A stretch of 24,082 nucleotides of DNA from Bacilli bacterium (GCA_024413875.1 JAKSVY010000025.1:1-24082); one strand, 5' to 3'; shown: positions 17,569 to 24,082, counted from the first letter of the stretch. A program made the numbers and translations. Notes: a model not told the origin generated them from the sequence alone.

Positions 17569-18690
17569 ATGAAGTTTAGTAAAGCTGTTTTATTATTTGT
17601 TATTCCTTCTTTCTTAGTAGGATGTTCTTCACAAGAAACAAGTTATGTTCCTGAAACTTTAACAATTAGCGAAGAATCAATTGATTTAATTATTGGTAGT
17701 GTTAGAGATTTAAATGATATTGTTACTTTAAATTTCTCACCAAACTATCAATATGATAGAAGTGTTACTTGGACCACTAATGAAACAAGTGTTTTTACAT
17801 TAACTGGTTCAACAATAACCGCTAATAAAGTTGGTAGTGGCGTTGTCACTGCAACTAGCACTCTTAATCCAGAATTAAGTGCTAACGTAACAATTAACGT
17901 CTATGATCCAATTCATGAAAAATATAGTGTCACTATTGAAGGTGAAGGCTTTACCTGTGTTGGACTTGAAAATGAATATTATGAAGAAAGTGAAGTAACA
18001 TTCACTATTTCAGTAACAGAAGAAAACAAAGAAGTTAAAGAAGTTTTAATGAATGGAACTATATTAACTCCTAATGAAGATACATATCGTTTTATTATGC
18101 CAAGTCGTAATGTAAAAATTAGTGTATCTTTAAAAAAGATATCTACTGGTATTGACTATGTTACAAGTTATTCAATTAGCTATGATTTAGGCACAAGAAA
18201 AACCGCGAAAGCAATTGAAAGCAATGAAGAATTATTCAATACGTTTGTGCCAACTGAAGAAGGAGACGGAATCTTAGATTCAGTATCATCTTTTGAACTT
18301 ATGTATGGTGGTGCAAATGGTGGACGTAATGAAACAGCCTGGTATCGTGGAGATATCTTAAAGATTGGTTCAACATCCGTTAATGGTTATTTTGCTGTGA
18401 CATTAAATGAAGCTATTTCAAAAGTTAGAATTACTGGTTATGCATATGCAACCGCCACAAAGATCCAAGTAGGTGATGCCTCGTCTACTGATTGGAGTGA
18501 AGACACTAATGATAATAAAACAACACTCTACACATGTGATGGTTTAACAGTAGCGGGTTTAGAAACTGTTTCTGCTAACCAAGAAACAACTATTGAAGTT
18601 AGTTTTGAACCTACTCAAGAATTAAAGATTGCTACCACTAATAAGAAACCAATCTTTATTACTGGAATTGAATTTGTATTAGAAGAATAG
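17569..18690 (+). CDS. Big_2 domain lipoprotein
   Basis: This 373-residue lipoprotein has the lipobox LVGC (Cys19). Residues about 28-115 form a Big_2-like Ig domain (VTWTTNETSVFTLTG, then GSGVVTATSTLNPELSANVT). Residues about 120-195 look like the repeat with 'VTFTISV' and 'YRFIMPSRNVKISVSL' seen in many surface proteins of Firmicutes. The C-terminal part (about 195-373) is an all-beta domain with Asn/Thr-rich strands, possibly carbohydrate-binding, without recognised family. Translation starts two bases after the previous stop with no Shine-Dalgarno site and the next gene repeats this (TAG-TT-ATG), so the three proteins are probably made in step. No enzyme motif was seen. Confidence 0.83.
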   Translation: MKFSKAVLLFVIPSFLVGCSSQETSYVPETLTISEESIDLIIGSVRDLNDIVTLNFSPNYQYDRSVTWTTNETSVFTLTGSTITANKVGSGVVTATSTLNPELSANVTINVYDPIHEKYSVTIEGEGFTCVGLENEYYEESEVTFTISVTEENKEVKEVLMNGTILTPNEDTYRFIMPSRNVKISVSLKKISTGIDYVTSYSISYDLGTRKTAKAIESNEELFNTFVPTEEGDGILDSVSSFELMYGGANGGRNETAWYRGDILKIGSTSVNGYFAVTLNEAISKVRITGYAYATATKIQVGDASSTDWSEDTNDNKTTLYTCDGLTVAGLETVSANQETTIEVSFEPTQELKIATTNKKPIFITGIEFVLEE

Positions 18691-18692
18691 TT

Positions 18693-19775
18693 ATGAAAAA
18701 GTTAGGATTATTGTTTATCTCTATCCTTGGATTAACCGCTTGTAGTGGAAATACAACAGGTGTTCTTTTTGAACAAACATTTACAGTCATTTGGCAAAAC
18801 TTTGATGGAACTATCCTTGAAAAGGATGTTGATGTTAAATTAGGCTCTTTACCTTCTTATGATGGAGCAACTCCAGTAAGAGAAGGAAAAGCAAATTATA
18901 CCTATGAATTTAAAGGTTGGAGTCCTGAACTTATAGAGGTAACACATAACGTAACTTATACTGCTACATATAATAAAGTCACTTCAACAGATGATGAAGC
19001 ATATAACCCTGTTTTATCTAGTGATGGAAAAACAATTACCTATGGTTTATATCCTCAATCAGTGGTGAAGGATGAAACTTTATTAAGTAATCTTGAATCA
19101 CTTTCACCAACTGAAATTAATGATTGGTGTTTCTTTGAAGATAACTACTACGTTAAGAAAACATCCAATGTTTATAACAATGAGTCATATACATTTAATG
19201 ATGGAAGTGCGGTTGAACAAAATAAAGAATATTGGTTTAAATGTGAACCAATCTCATGGAATGTTTTATCTAATGATAACGGTAAATATTATGCTATCTC
19301 ATCAACCTTATTAGATGTTCATAATTTCTATAGCGATTATCAAACAAGAACTCTTAATGGTGAAACCATCCTTCCAAATAACTATTTATATAGTGATGTT
19401 AGAGAATATCTAAATAATGAATTCCTTGAAACTGCATTTACATTAAGTAATTCATTCTTAAAATCAAATTCTGATAAAGATAAAGTATCTCTTCCAAGTA
19501 AAGAAGATATGCTTAATACTCAATATAGCTTTGAAAATAACGAAGACGCAAAATCAAAAACAAGGGAATGCAAGAGTAGTGAATATACTCGTTCAATGGG
19601 TTCATGGGTTTCTAAAGAAACAGCCTATAAAAACAATGGAACATATTGGACAAAATCATCTTCTGGTGAATTTGACTATGCATCAATAGTTGTTAATGCG
19701 GGTGGATACTTATCTAACTATGCAGTTGATGGAACAAGTCACTCTATAAGACCTTGTATTACAATTGAATTATAA
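18693..19775 (+). CDS. Flg_new / DUF6273 lipoprotein
   Basis: This 360-residue lipoprotein has the lipobox LTAC (Cys17). Residues about 27-92 form one Listeria-Bacteroides (Flg_new, InlB B-like) repeat: TVIWQNFDGTILEKD, PSYDGATP and YEFKGWSPELIEVTHNVTYTATY (key end TYTATY). Residues about 110-360 match DUF6273: 'YGLYPQSVV' at the start, 'PISWNVLS', 'YAISSTLLD', 'NNYLYSDVREYLNNEF', 'YWTKSSSGEF' and the closing 'HSIRPCITIEL'. DUF6273 is widespread on Firmicutes surface proteins and its function is unknown. The gene ends the operon before a clear terminator. Family calls are good; the role is inferred as surface binding. Confidence 0.87.
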   Translation: MKKLGLLFISILGLTACSGNTTGVLFEQTFTVIWQNFDGTILEKDVDVKLGSLPSYDGATPVREGKANYTYEFKGWSPELIEVTHNVTYTATYNKVTSTDDEAYNPVLSSDGKTITYGLYPQSVVKDETLLSNLESLSPTEINDWCFFEDNYYVKKTSNVYNNESYTFNDGSAVEQNKEYWFKCEPISWNVLSNDNGKYYAISSTLLDVHNFYSDYQTRTLNGETILPNNYLYSDVREYLNNEFLETAFTLSNSFLKSNSDKDKVSLPSKEDMLNTQYSFENNEDAKSKTRECKSSEYTRSMGSWVSKETAYKNNGTYWTKSSSGEFDYASIVVNAGGYLSNYAVDGTSHSIRPCITIEL

Positions 19776-19777
19776 TA

Positions 19778-19798
19778 AACTCCAGTAAGGAGTTTTTT
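19778..19798 (+). terminator. Intrinsic terminator of the three-gene operon
   Basis: AACTCC (19778-19783) pairs with GGAGTT (19789-19794) around AGTAA, followed by a T run. Confidence 0.85.
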
Positions 19799-19838
19799 AT
19801 TAATTTTTAGCCTAGATTAAAAAAATATTAATTTTTTC

Positions 19839-19867
19839 TTTATGTGTACGCGTATTTGGAGCATAAT
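19839..19867 (+). promoter_or_regulatory. Possible promoter of the second His/Cys lipoprotein gene
   Basis: TTTATG (19839-19844), 17 bases, then CATAAT (19862-19867). Both boxes are imperfect. Transcription would start near 19875, upstream of the strong GGAG at 19891-19894. Confidence 0.35.
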
Positions 19868-19900
19868 TTATATGCCTATTTTTTAAAAAAGGAGAAAAAA

Positions 19901-22123
19901 ATGAAAAAATCAAGCATTTTTGCTCTTTTGATGTCTTGCGCATTAATCGCAGGATGTAAGAGCACCGGCGGTGGTTATAGTACTAATACTGGTTCATCTG
20001 CAACAGATACAGGTACTACAGACACTGGAACAACTGACACAGGCACAGATACTACAGACACTGGTACTGACACAACTGATACTACACCTCCTCATACACA
20101 CGCAGCAACAGGTGGATATCAATACACAGATTCAGAACACTGGCAATTATGTGAATGTGGTGAAAGAGTTGGACAAACATCTCACGCTTATGATCAAAAA
20201 GTCGCAACTGAAACTTATTTCAAGTCAGGCGCAACATGTGAAGTAAAAGCACAATACTTCTATTCATGTGTTTGTGGTAAAGCAGGAACTACAACATTTG
20301 AAACTGGTGAACTTGGACCTCACACTCCATCATCAACATGGGGCTATCATGAAAGCAAACACTGGCATCCATGTGAAGTCTGTGGACAAGCAGTAGGTAC
20401 TGCAGACCACGTATGGCAAAATGTTGAAAAAGCTTCATGCTTAAAGTCTAAAGGTGACTGTGTTACTCCAACTGTCTACTACAAGTCATGTGAATGTGGA
20501 AGAAAGAGTACTGAAACATTCGAAGTTACTGCACCAGGACACAAACAAGTTGGAGATTTCCAATCTAACAATTTAACACACTGGAGACTATGTGAAAACT
20601 GTGATAAACATCTTAATGAAAACCCTCACAAATTAACTAATGTTTCAACTCATAGTGGCTCTGGAACATATAGCGATGTTAGTGGTAAATGTTCTGTATG
20701 TAATAAGACAGTTCGATATACTGCAGATGAAAGCTATACATACGAAATGTTTGTTAACGTTATTCCAACATACAAAGATGGCGGTAAATTAACAATCACA
20801 GCAACTAAAGATTCTACTGTATCAACATTTGTATACAATTTGCCTTCACTCAAAGATGATTTGGCAAAAGAAGAAGCTGATAGAGTTTATAGTGCTTACC
20901 AAGTATACGCTGCAAGCGAACTCGCTAATACTACTTATCAATTCGGTATTCATTTTGATGTTAACAATATTATTAGACTTTTACTTAGCGAAGACGCTGA
21001 AATTACAAATCCTAATAATATTGATTTAGGTGGACTTATCCCAGTTGTTCGTAAATTTAGAACTAATTGTGATGACTATCTTGCAGAAATTCCATATACA
21101 CAAACAGTTGCAAACTTCTTTGTTGAAGAAATATATACAATTACTGGTCAAGGCACAGTAGTTACTGGAACTCTTAATGGTGCTAGTGTAGAAATTGGTG
21201 ACTCAGCTAAAATTTATAATCCAGGTTCATCTACACCTATTTCAACAATTATCACTGGTATCGAATATGCAAAAAAACTCTTAGATTCTGCTGAAGCGGG
21301 TTATGAATACGGATTCCGCGTAAGAGGTGTTAACGCTTCTGACGTTGAAAGAGGAGCAAGAGTTGTTGTTGGAGGTACTGAAGTTACACCTATTACAAAA
21401 GGTACTGCATCTATTAGACTTTTCTCTAAAGTTGAAGGTGGTAGACACACACCTATTGCGACTAAATATAGACCACAACTTTATATCGGAAACACCGATG
21501 TTACTGCTCAACTTACATTTGATGTAGATATGATTTCACCAGGTGGTTATGAAGATTTAATTAACTTTGAATTAATAACATCTATGGCAATCACAAAAGG
21601 CCAATTCATTTATGTTAGAGAAGGTGGAAAAACAATTGGTGAAATGATTGTTTCAAGCACAATCTTAGCAGGTTCTACAAAACTTCAATTAGAAAACAGT
21701 TCTGATTATCACAACGGTGATTATGGCGAAGGATATATTCTTAACTTTGATGACGATGCAAATCTTACAAGCATCATGGTTGCACCAGGTGATATGAACA
21801 TTACATTAACAGAATCTGACGGTGACTCTGGTAGCTACCTTCCTTCATATGTTGCCTACAAGGTATTAACAGAACACGAAGAAGACCTTGAAATCACTTT
21901 CCAAGTTGAGCTTCCAAACGGCACAGTCCGCACTCCATTTAGATATAGCAACTACAATAACATTGGTAGCATTTCTAAAGTAGGTTATGAAAGTACATTA
22001 GTCCTTGCTGGTCAACCAGAAGACTGCCCAGAATTATTCGATGCTTCTGGCAAATGGAATTACTCAGACTCAGAAACTCTTAAACTTATTGTTTATATCG
22101 AACTCGGCACAAACGCAATGTAA
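19901..22123 (+). CDS. His/Cys-rich repeat lipoprotein with TD/TG linker
   Basis: I chose the ATG at 19901, 6 bases after GGAG (19891-19894) and giving a proper lipoprotein signal (lipobox IAGC, Cys19); an in-frame ATG at 19844 lies in the promoter region. The 740-residue protein has a low-complexity Thr/Asp/Gly linker (about 35-62), then six zinc-ribbon-like units (about 65-280): HWQLCECGE, CVCGK, HWHPCEVCGQ, CECGRK, HWRLCENCDK and CSVCNK, with a His before each pair. The rest (about 285-740) is beta-rich; residues near 410-500 (GQGTVVTGTLNGASVEIGD, VRGVNASDVERGARVVV) strongly resemble domain 2 of elongation factor Tu-like beta-barrels, an unexpected module for a lipoprotein. It is monocistronic. 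Metal or surface binding is inferred. Confidence 0.87.
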   Translation: MKKSSIFALLMSCALIAGCKSTGGGYSTNTGSSATDTGTTDTGTTDTGTDTTDTGTDTTDTTPPHTHAATGGYQYTDSEHWQLCECGERVGQTSHAYDQKVATETYFKSGATCEVKAQYFYSCVCGKAGTTTFETGELGPHTPSSTWGYHESKHWHPCEVCGQAVGTADHVWQNVEKASCLKSKGDCVTPTVYYKSCECGRKSTETFEVTAPGHKQVGDFQSNNLTHWRLCENCDKHLNENPHKLTNVSTHSGSGTYSDVSGKCSVCNKTVRYTADESYTYEMFVNVIPTYKDGGKLTITATKDSTVSTFVYNLPSLKDDLAKEEADRVYSAYQVYAASELANTTYQFGIHFDVNNIIRLLLSEDAEITNPNNIDLGGLIPVVRKFRTNCDDYLAEIPYTQTVANFFVEEIYTITGQGTVVTGTLNGASVEIGDSAKIYNPGSSTPISTIITGIEYAKKLLDSAEAGYEYGFRVRGVNASDVERGARVVVGGTEVTPITKGTASIRLFSKVEGGRHTPIATKYRPQLYIGNTDVTAQLTFDVDMISPGGYEDLINFELITSMAITKGQFIYVREGGKTIGEMIVSSTILAGSTKLQLENSSDYHNGDYGEGYILNFDDDANLTSIMVAPGDMNITLTESDGDSGSYLPSYVAYKVLTEHEEDLEITFQVELPNGTVRTPFRYSNYNNIGSISKVGYESTLVLAGQPEDCPELFDASGKWNYSDSETLKLIVYIELGTNAM
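20003..20086 (+). repeat. Thr-Asp-Thr-Gly coding repeat
   Basis: Short degenerate units of ACA/ACT, GAT/GAC and GGT/GGA/GGC codons encode repeated TDTG and TDT blocks just after the lipid anchor. Codon choice varies between units, so the DNA repeat is imperfect. It is a flexible spacer lifting the Cys/His units off the membrane. Confidence 0.75.
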
Positions 22124-22136
22124 TTAATTACTCAAT

Positions 22137-22165
22137 AAAGTTAGGCGTAAAAACCTAACTTTTTT
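22137..22165 (+). terminator. Intrinsic terminator after the second His/Cys lipoprotein gene
   Basis: AAAGTTAGG (22137-22145) pairs perfectly with CCTAACTTT (22154-22162), followed by a T run. Confidence 0.9.
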
Positions 22166-22177
22166 GTTTGCAAAAAA

Positions 22178-22186
22178 TGATATAAT
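22178..22186 (+). promoter_or_regulatory. Extended -10, probably the stranded promoter of the HAD gene
   Basis: TGATATAAT is an ideal extended -10. It lies just outside the inferred left end of the IS110 element. If the element is removed, this box would be followed by TAAGT and then the ATG of the HAD gene, the same leaderless layout seen at 14255 and 15245. At present it would transcribe into the left end of the element and its bridge RNA. Confidence 0.6.
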
Positions 22187-22213
22187 TAAGTTATCTGTTT
22201 AACAAATAAGCTA

Positions 22214-22254
22214 ATCTAATCATGTACTGGTTAGATTTTCTTTTTATCTAATCA
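22214..22254 (+). repeat. Subterminal direct repeat and hairpin in the IS left end
   Basis: ATCTAATCA occurs at 22214-22222 and 22246-22254. Between and overlapping them, AATCTAA (22213-22219) pairs with TTAGATT (22231-22237). These may be transposase contact sites or part of the RNA leader. Confidence 0.5.
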
Positions 22255-22256
22255 AG

Positions 22257-22262
22257 TATAAT
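22257..22262 (+). promoter_or_regulatory. -10 box for the bridge RNA / transposase transcript
   Basis: TATAAT lies about 8 bases before the first paired base of the predicted bridge RNA (22271), so a transcript starting near 22269 would begin right at the fold. No good -35 is visible; in this family a fuller promoter may form at the circle junction. Confidence 0.45.
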
Positions 22263-22268
22263 TAATTT

Positions 22269-22439
22269 ATGCCGTTATCCTGCTTAATTGAAATACAGCA
22301 TTGACTGTCGGACTTCATACTCAGGCATACGGCTTTTCTTTTATTCGCTAATAGGTTGTTTAACGCTCTGACGTTCCTTAACAGATAGTTCGATAAGATA
22401 AGCCGATATGAATATAAAACGGCAAGAAAGGAGACCGAC
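22269..22439 (+). ncRNA. Predicted bridge RNA of the IS110 element
   Basis: Folded by eye, the region has two similar loop structures and a 3' hairpin. Target loop: GCCGT (22271-22275) pairs with ACGGC (22329-22333), CCTG (22279-22282) with CAGG (22322-22325), and ACAG (22295-22298) with CTGT (22305-22308) around hexaloop CATTGA, leaving 12- and 13-base single-stranded arms. Donor loop: TTAT-CG-CTA (22341-22350) pairs with TAG-CG-ATAA (22386-22396), and AACG (22362-22365) with CGTT (22372-22375) around hexaloop CTCTGA. A third stem GCCG/CGGC (22402-22405, 22420-22423) follows. Known IS110 bridge RNAs, such as that of IS621, lie in the same place and have a target loop followed by a donor loop. 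The ends of the transcript are estimates. Confidence 0.72.
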
Positions 22440-23648
22440 ATGGAGTTTTATGTTGGAATCGATATTGCTAAGTATAAACATACAGTTGCAATTATCGATA
22501 ATGATGGAGTTGTTAGAAAAGAAAACTTTAATATTTCTAACAATTTAGAAGGGTTTAATTCTCTCTTAAATGAATTAGGCTTGCTCGGCCAAAAAGAGCA
22601 AATAAAAATAGGGATGGAGGCAACAGGTCACTACATGACTTGTTTAGCAAAGTTTCTCAATCGAAACGGGTACAGAGTCCAAATATATAATCCGTTTCTG
22701 ATTCACAGATTCAAAGAGTCCGAAACTTGTAATGGAGCTAAAACAGATAAATTAGATTCATTACTAATTGCTAGGTATGTATCTTTCCATACCTTTACCT
22801 CATCCCCACAATTATCTTACAACATTGAACAAGTTCGTAAAATCGAAAGAGCAAAGTATTTTTTATTCGCTGATAAAATAAGAGCTTACAATCATTTGCT
22901 AAGATATCTAGACGAAGTTTTTCCTGAATTCTGCAAATTTTTTGAAAAAAATGAAGATGGAACTAGGAAAAATATAGGTCGACATATATTTGAATCACCC
23001 ACAATTAGATGGATATTAAAAACTTATCCATCCCCTCAAAAAATAGCTAATTTAAGAGTTGAAACTGGAGAAAAATTAAGAAAGATGTCAAGAGGCTCTA
23101 TTAGTTTTAATAGATTTCAACAATTAAGAACATTGGCTAAAAATTCAATTGGTTTTGCAACCGAATCCGATGAACGAATTATCGTTTCATTAGTTAAACA
23201 AATCGAAACAATTGATAATCAAATTGATGAACTTTCTAAATCGTTGATCCCATTAATGAATGAGATTGATTCACCTATTGTTACTATTCCTGGTATGGGG
23301 ATAAATTTAGCCGCGATGATTATTGGAGAGATAGGTGATATTGCTAGATTTGATTCACCTGAAAAACTAATTAAATTCGCTGGTCTTGATATCTCTGTTT
23401 ATCAATCTGGAACAATGTGTTCAAGAGGTAGAATTACTCGTCGTGGATCACCAATATTAAGGTATGCTCTTTCACTATGTGTTCAGAAACTGAGAATCCA
23501 TTCGCCTGTATTTTCGGAATATTATTATTCAAAACTTGCTCAAGGAAAATGCACAAACGTTGCCATCATTGCAACAACAAGAAAATTGATTAGAGTCATT
23601 TGGAAGATGATGATTTCTAATAAAAAATTTGAAAACATTAATAAGTAA
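22440..23648 (+). CDS. IS110-family transposase (DEDD recombinase)
   Basis: This 402-residue protein is a typical IS110 transposase and acts as a bridge-RNA-guided recombinase. The N-terminal RuvC-like domain has GIDIAK (Asp8), GMEATGHY (Glu60) and GAKTDKLDSLL (Asp103, Asp106), matching the DEDD residues. The C-terminal Transposase_20 domain begins near PIVTIPGMG (279-287) and includes GEIGDIARF, KFAGLD and YQSG with Ser323, the likely catalytic serine that attacks DNA, then RGRITRRGSPILR. A helical insert separates the domains; the total length is usual for the IS110 family, longer than the 326 residues of IS621. The frame is intact, with AAAGGAG (22427-22433) 6 bases before the ATG, so the element is probably active or recently so. 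Confidence 0.95.
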   Translation: MEFYVGIDIAKYKHTVAIIDNDGVVRKENFNISNNLEGFNSLLNELGLLGQKEQIKIGMEATGHYMTCLAKFLNRNGYRVQIYNPFLIHRFKESETCNGAKTDKLDSLLIARYVSFHTFTSSPQLSYNIEQVRKIERAKYFLFADKIRAYNHLLRYLDEVFPEFCKFFEKNEDGTRKNIGRHIFESPTIRWILKTYPSPQKIANLRVETGEKLRKMSRGSISFNRFQQLRTLAKNSIGFATESDERIIVSLVKQIETIDNQIDELSKSLIPLMNEIDSPIVTIPGMGINLAAMIIGEIGDIARFDSPEKLIKFAGLDISVYQSGTMCSRGRITRRGSPILRYALSLCVQKLRIHSPVFSEYYYSKLAQGKCTNVAIIATTRKLIRVIWKMMISNKKFENINK

Positions 23649-23676
23649 AAATTAACTATTTCACAAAATTTTAAAA

Positions 23677-23701
23677 AAAGCATAGCTTTAAGATGTTTTT
23701 G
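23677..23701 (+). terminator. Weak hairpin after the transposase gene
   Basis: AAAGC (23677-23681) pairs with GCTTT (23685-23689) around ATA, and a T run follows only after 6 bases. It might weakly end the transposase transcript. The remaining right end is AT-rich with AAAATTTT-type palindromes. Confidence 0.3.
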
Positions 23702-23727
23702 TTATACACTTTTTAAAAATTTTATAA

Positions 23728-23733
23728 GATAAT
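23728..23733 (+). promoter_or_regulatory. -10 box of the HAD gene supplied by the IS right end
   Basis: GATAAT (overlapping TAAGAT at 23725-23730) lies 6 bases before the ATG at 23740, so transcription should start at the ATG. There is no ribosome site. TATACA (23703-23708) is a possible but distant -35 (19 bases). In a circular form of the element the same box would face the left end and the bridge RNA. Confidence 0.5.
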
Positions 23734-23739
23734 AGTTGT

Positions 23740-24082
23740 ATGATTAAAGTAGTGCTTTGGGATATTGATGGAACAGTTCTTGATTTTATAGCAGCGGAAC
23801 ACGCGGCAATCAAGAAATGTTTTGAAGTCGTTAATTTAGGTGAATGCACAGATGAAATGATTCATAATTACTCAATCATTAATGTAAAGTGGTGGGAACG
23901 ACTTGAACGTAATGAAATTACTAAGAAAGAAGTTCTTGTTGGACGCTTTGTGGAATTCTTCTCTAAGTATGGTTTAAACACCTCAAAAGCTGAAGTTTTT
24001 AACAGTGAATATCAGGTTCGTTTAGGTGACTTTATCTACTATCAAGAACATGCTAGAGAAGTATTAAATTACCTTAAAGGTA
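23740..24082 (+). CDS. YjjG-like HAD phosphatase, 3' end cut by window
   Basis: The gene runs off the right edge after 114 codons. The N-terminus has HAD motif I, LWDIDGTVLDF (nucleophile Asp8, acid Asp10), followed by the helical cap of the YjjG/YfnB branch: NYSIINVKWWERLERNEITKKE, of which the key part is NVKWWERLERNEIT, then VGRFVEFFSKYGL, and 'HAREVLNYLKG'. Proteins of this branch are nucleotidases acting on (non-canonical) pyrimidine nucleoside monophosphates and related phosphates in the cytoplasm. Motifs II to IV lie outside the window. The ATG has no Shine-Dalgarno site; it directly follows the inferred right end of the IS110 element. Family call is good, substrate is inferred. Confidence 0.85.
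   Translation, partial: MIKVVLWDIDGTVLDFIAAEHAAIKKCFEVVNLGECTDEMIHNYSIINVKWWERLERNEITKKEVLVGRFVEFFSKYGLNTSKAEVFNSEYQVRLGDFIYYQEHAREVLNYLKG

Larger units (their letters stand above)
22192..23739 (+). mobile_element. IS110-family insertion sequence
   Basis: The element consists of a structured non-coding left region of about 250 bases, a DEDD transposase gene and a short AT-rich right end. It has no long terminal inverted repeats, as expected for IS110. Boundaries are inferred from guide-target pairing in the non-coding RNA: core GT at 22190-22191 on the left and 23738-23739 on the right. Pairs are left donor guide 22354-22359 with 23734-23739, right donor guide 22380-22387 with 22192-22199, left target guide 22285-22291 with 22183-22189, and right target guide 22315-22320 with 23738-23743. 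The length, about 1.55 kb, suits the family. The existence of the element is near certain; exact ends are moderately supported. Confidence 0.8.

Noticed and set aside
20003..20086. CRISPR-like or phase-variable repeat
   Set aside because: The units have no spacers and vary in codons while keeping the TDTG peptide, so this is a protein linker. There is no homopolymer or exact unit to promote slippage.
22166..22440. Attenuator or T-box leader for the transposase
   Set aside because: The folds lack T-box or leader-peptide signs, and the guide-target matches to both element ends fit a bridge RNA better.

Overview
The window is AT-rich bacterial DNA with genes packed on the + strand. It carries many lipoproteins and Ig-like surface proteins, uses the standard genetic code (tryptophan is read from TGG), and has intrinsic terminators. 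This suggests an uncultured gut-type Bacilli/Mollicutes-relative (RF39- or Erysipelotrichia-like). That placement is inferred from gene content and style, since no rRNA or marker gene is present. None of the complete genes ends in TGA. Two ways of starting translation without a Shine-Dalgarno site recur: apparently leaderless mRNAs, with the -10 box a few bases before the ATG, and coupled restarts with the layout stop-TT-ATG.

Region 1 (1-11445) is one long operon cut by the left edge. It encodes a large Ig-like surface protein (5' end missing), a DUF4838/GH67N-like lipoprotein, a Big_2 lipoprotein with a duplicated GLUG-like module, an ABC ATPase, two small unrecognised membrane proteins and a YesL (DUF624)-like membrane protein. 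A hairpin terminator overlapping the last stop codon ends it. The most likely role is binding or uptake of a complex glycan, with the permeases and solute-binding protein probably to the left of the window.

Region 2 (11446-15154) has a His/Cys-rich lipoprotein with zinc-ribbon-like repeats, then a ZIP-family metal transporter, each with its own promoter and terminator. Region 3 (15211-16952) is a two-gene cassette: a DUF3990 (ADP-ribosyltransferase-like) protein and an overlapping large helix-turn-helix protein, which looks like a toxin-antitoxin or defence module. Region 4 (about 16985-19798) is a three-gene operon for a secreted protein and two lipoproteins (Big_2; Flg_new plus DUF6273). 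Region 5 (about 19840-22165) is a second His/Cys-rich lipoprotein with a TD/TG-repeat linker.

Region 6 (22166-24082) is an IS110-family element followed by the start of a YjjG-like HAD phosphatase gene cut by the right edge. The non-coding DNA before the transposase folds by eye into two bridge-RNA-like loops. Reading their guides gives a self-consistent insertion: core GT, element about 22192-23739, target halves TAATTAA and ATGA. The element appears to sit exactly between the -10 box and the start codon of the HAD gene, and its right end brings a replacement -10 at nearly the same distance. This bridge RNA reading and the DUF3990/HTH pair are the two most interesting items.
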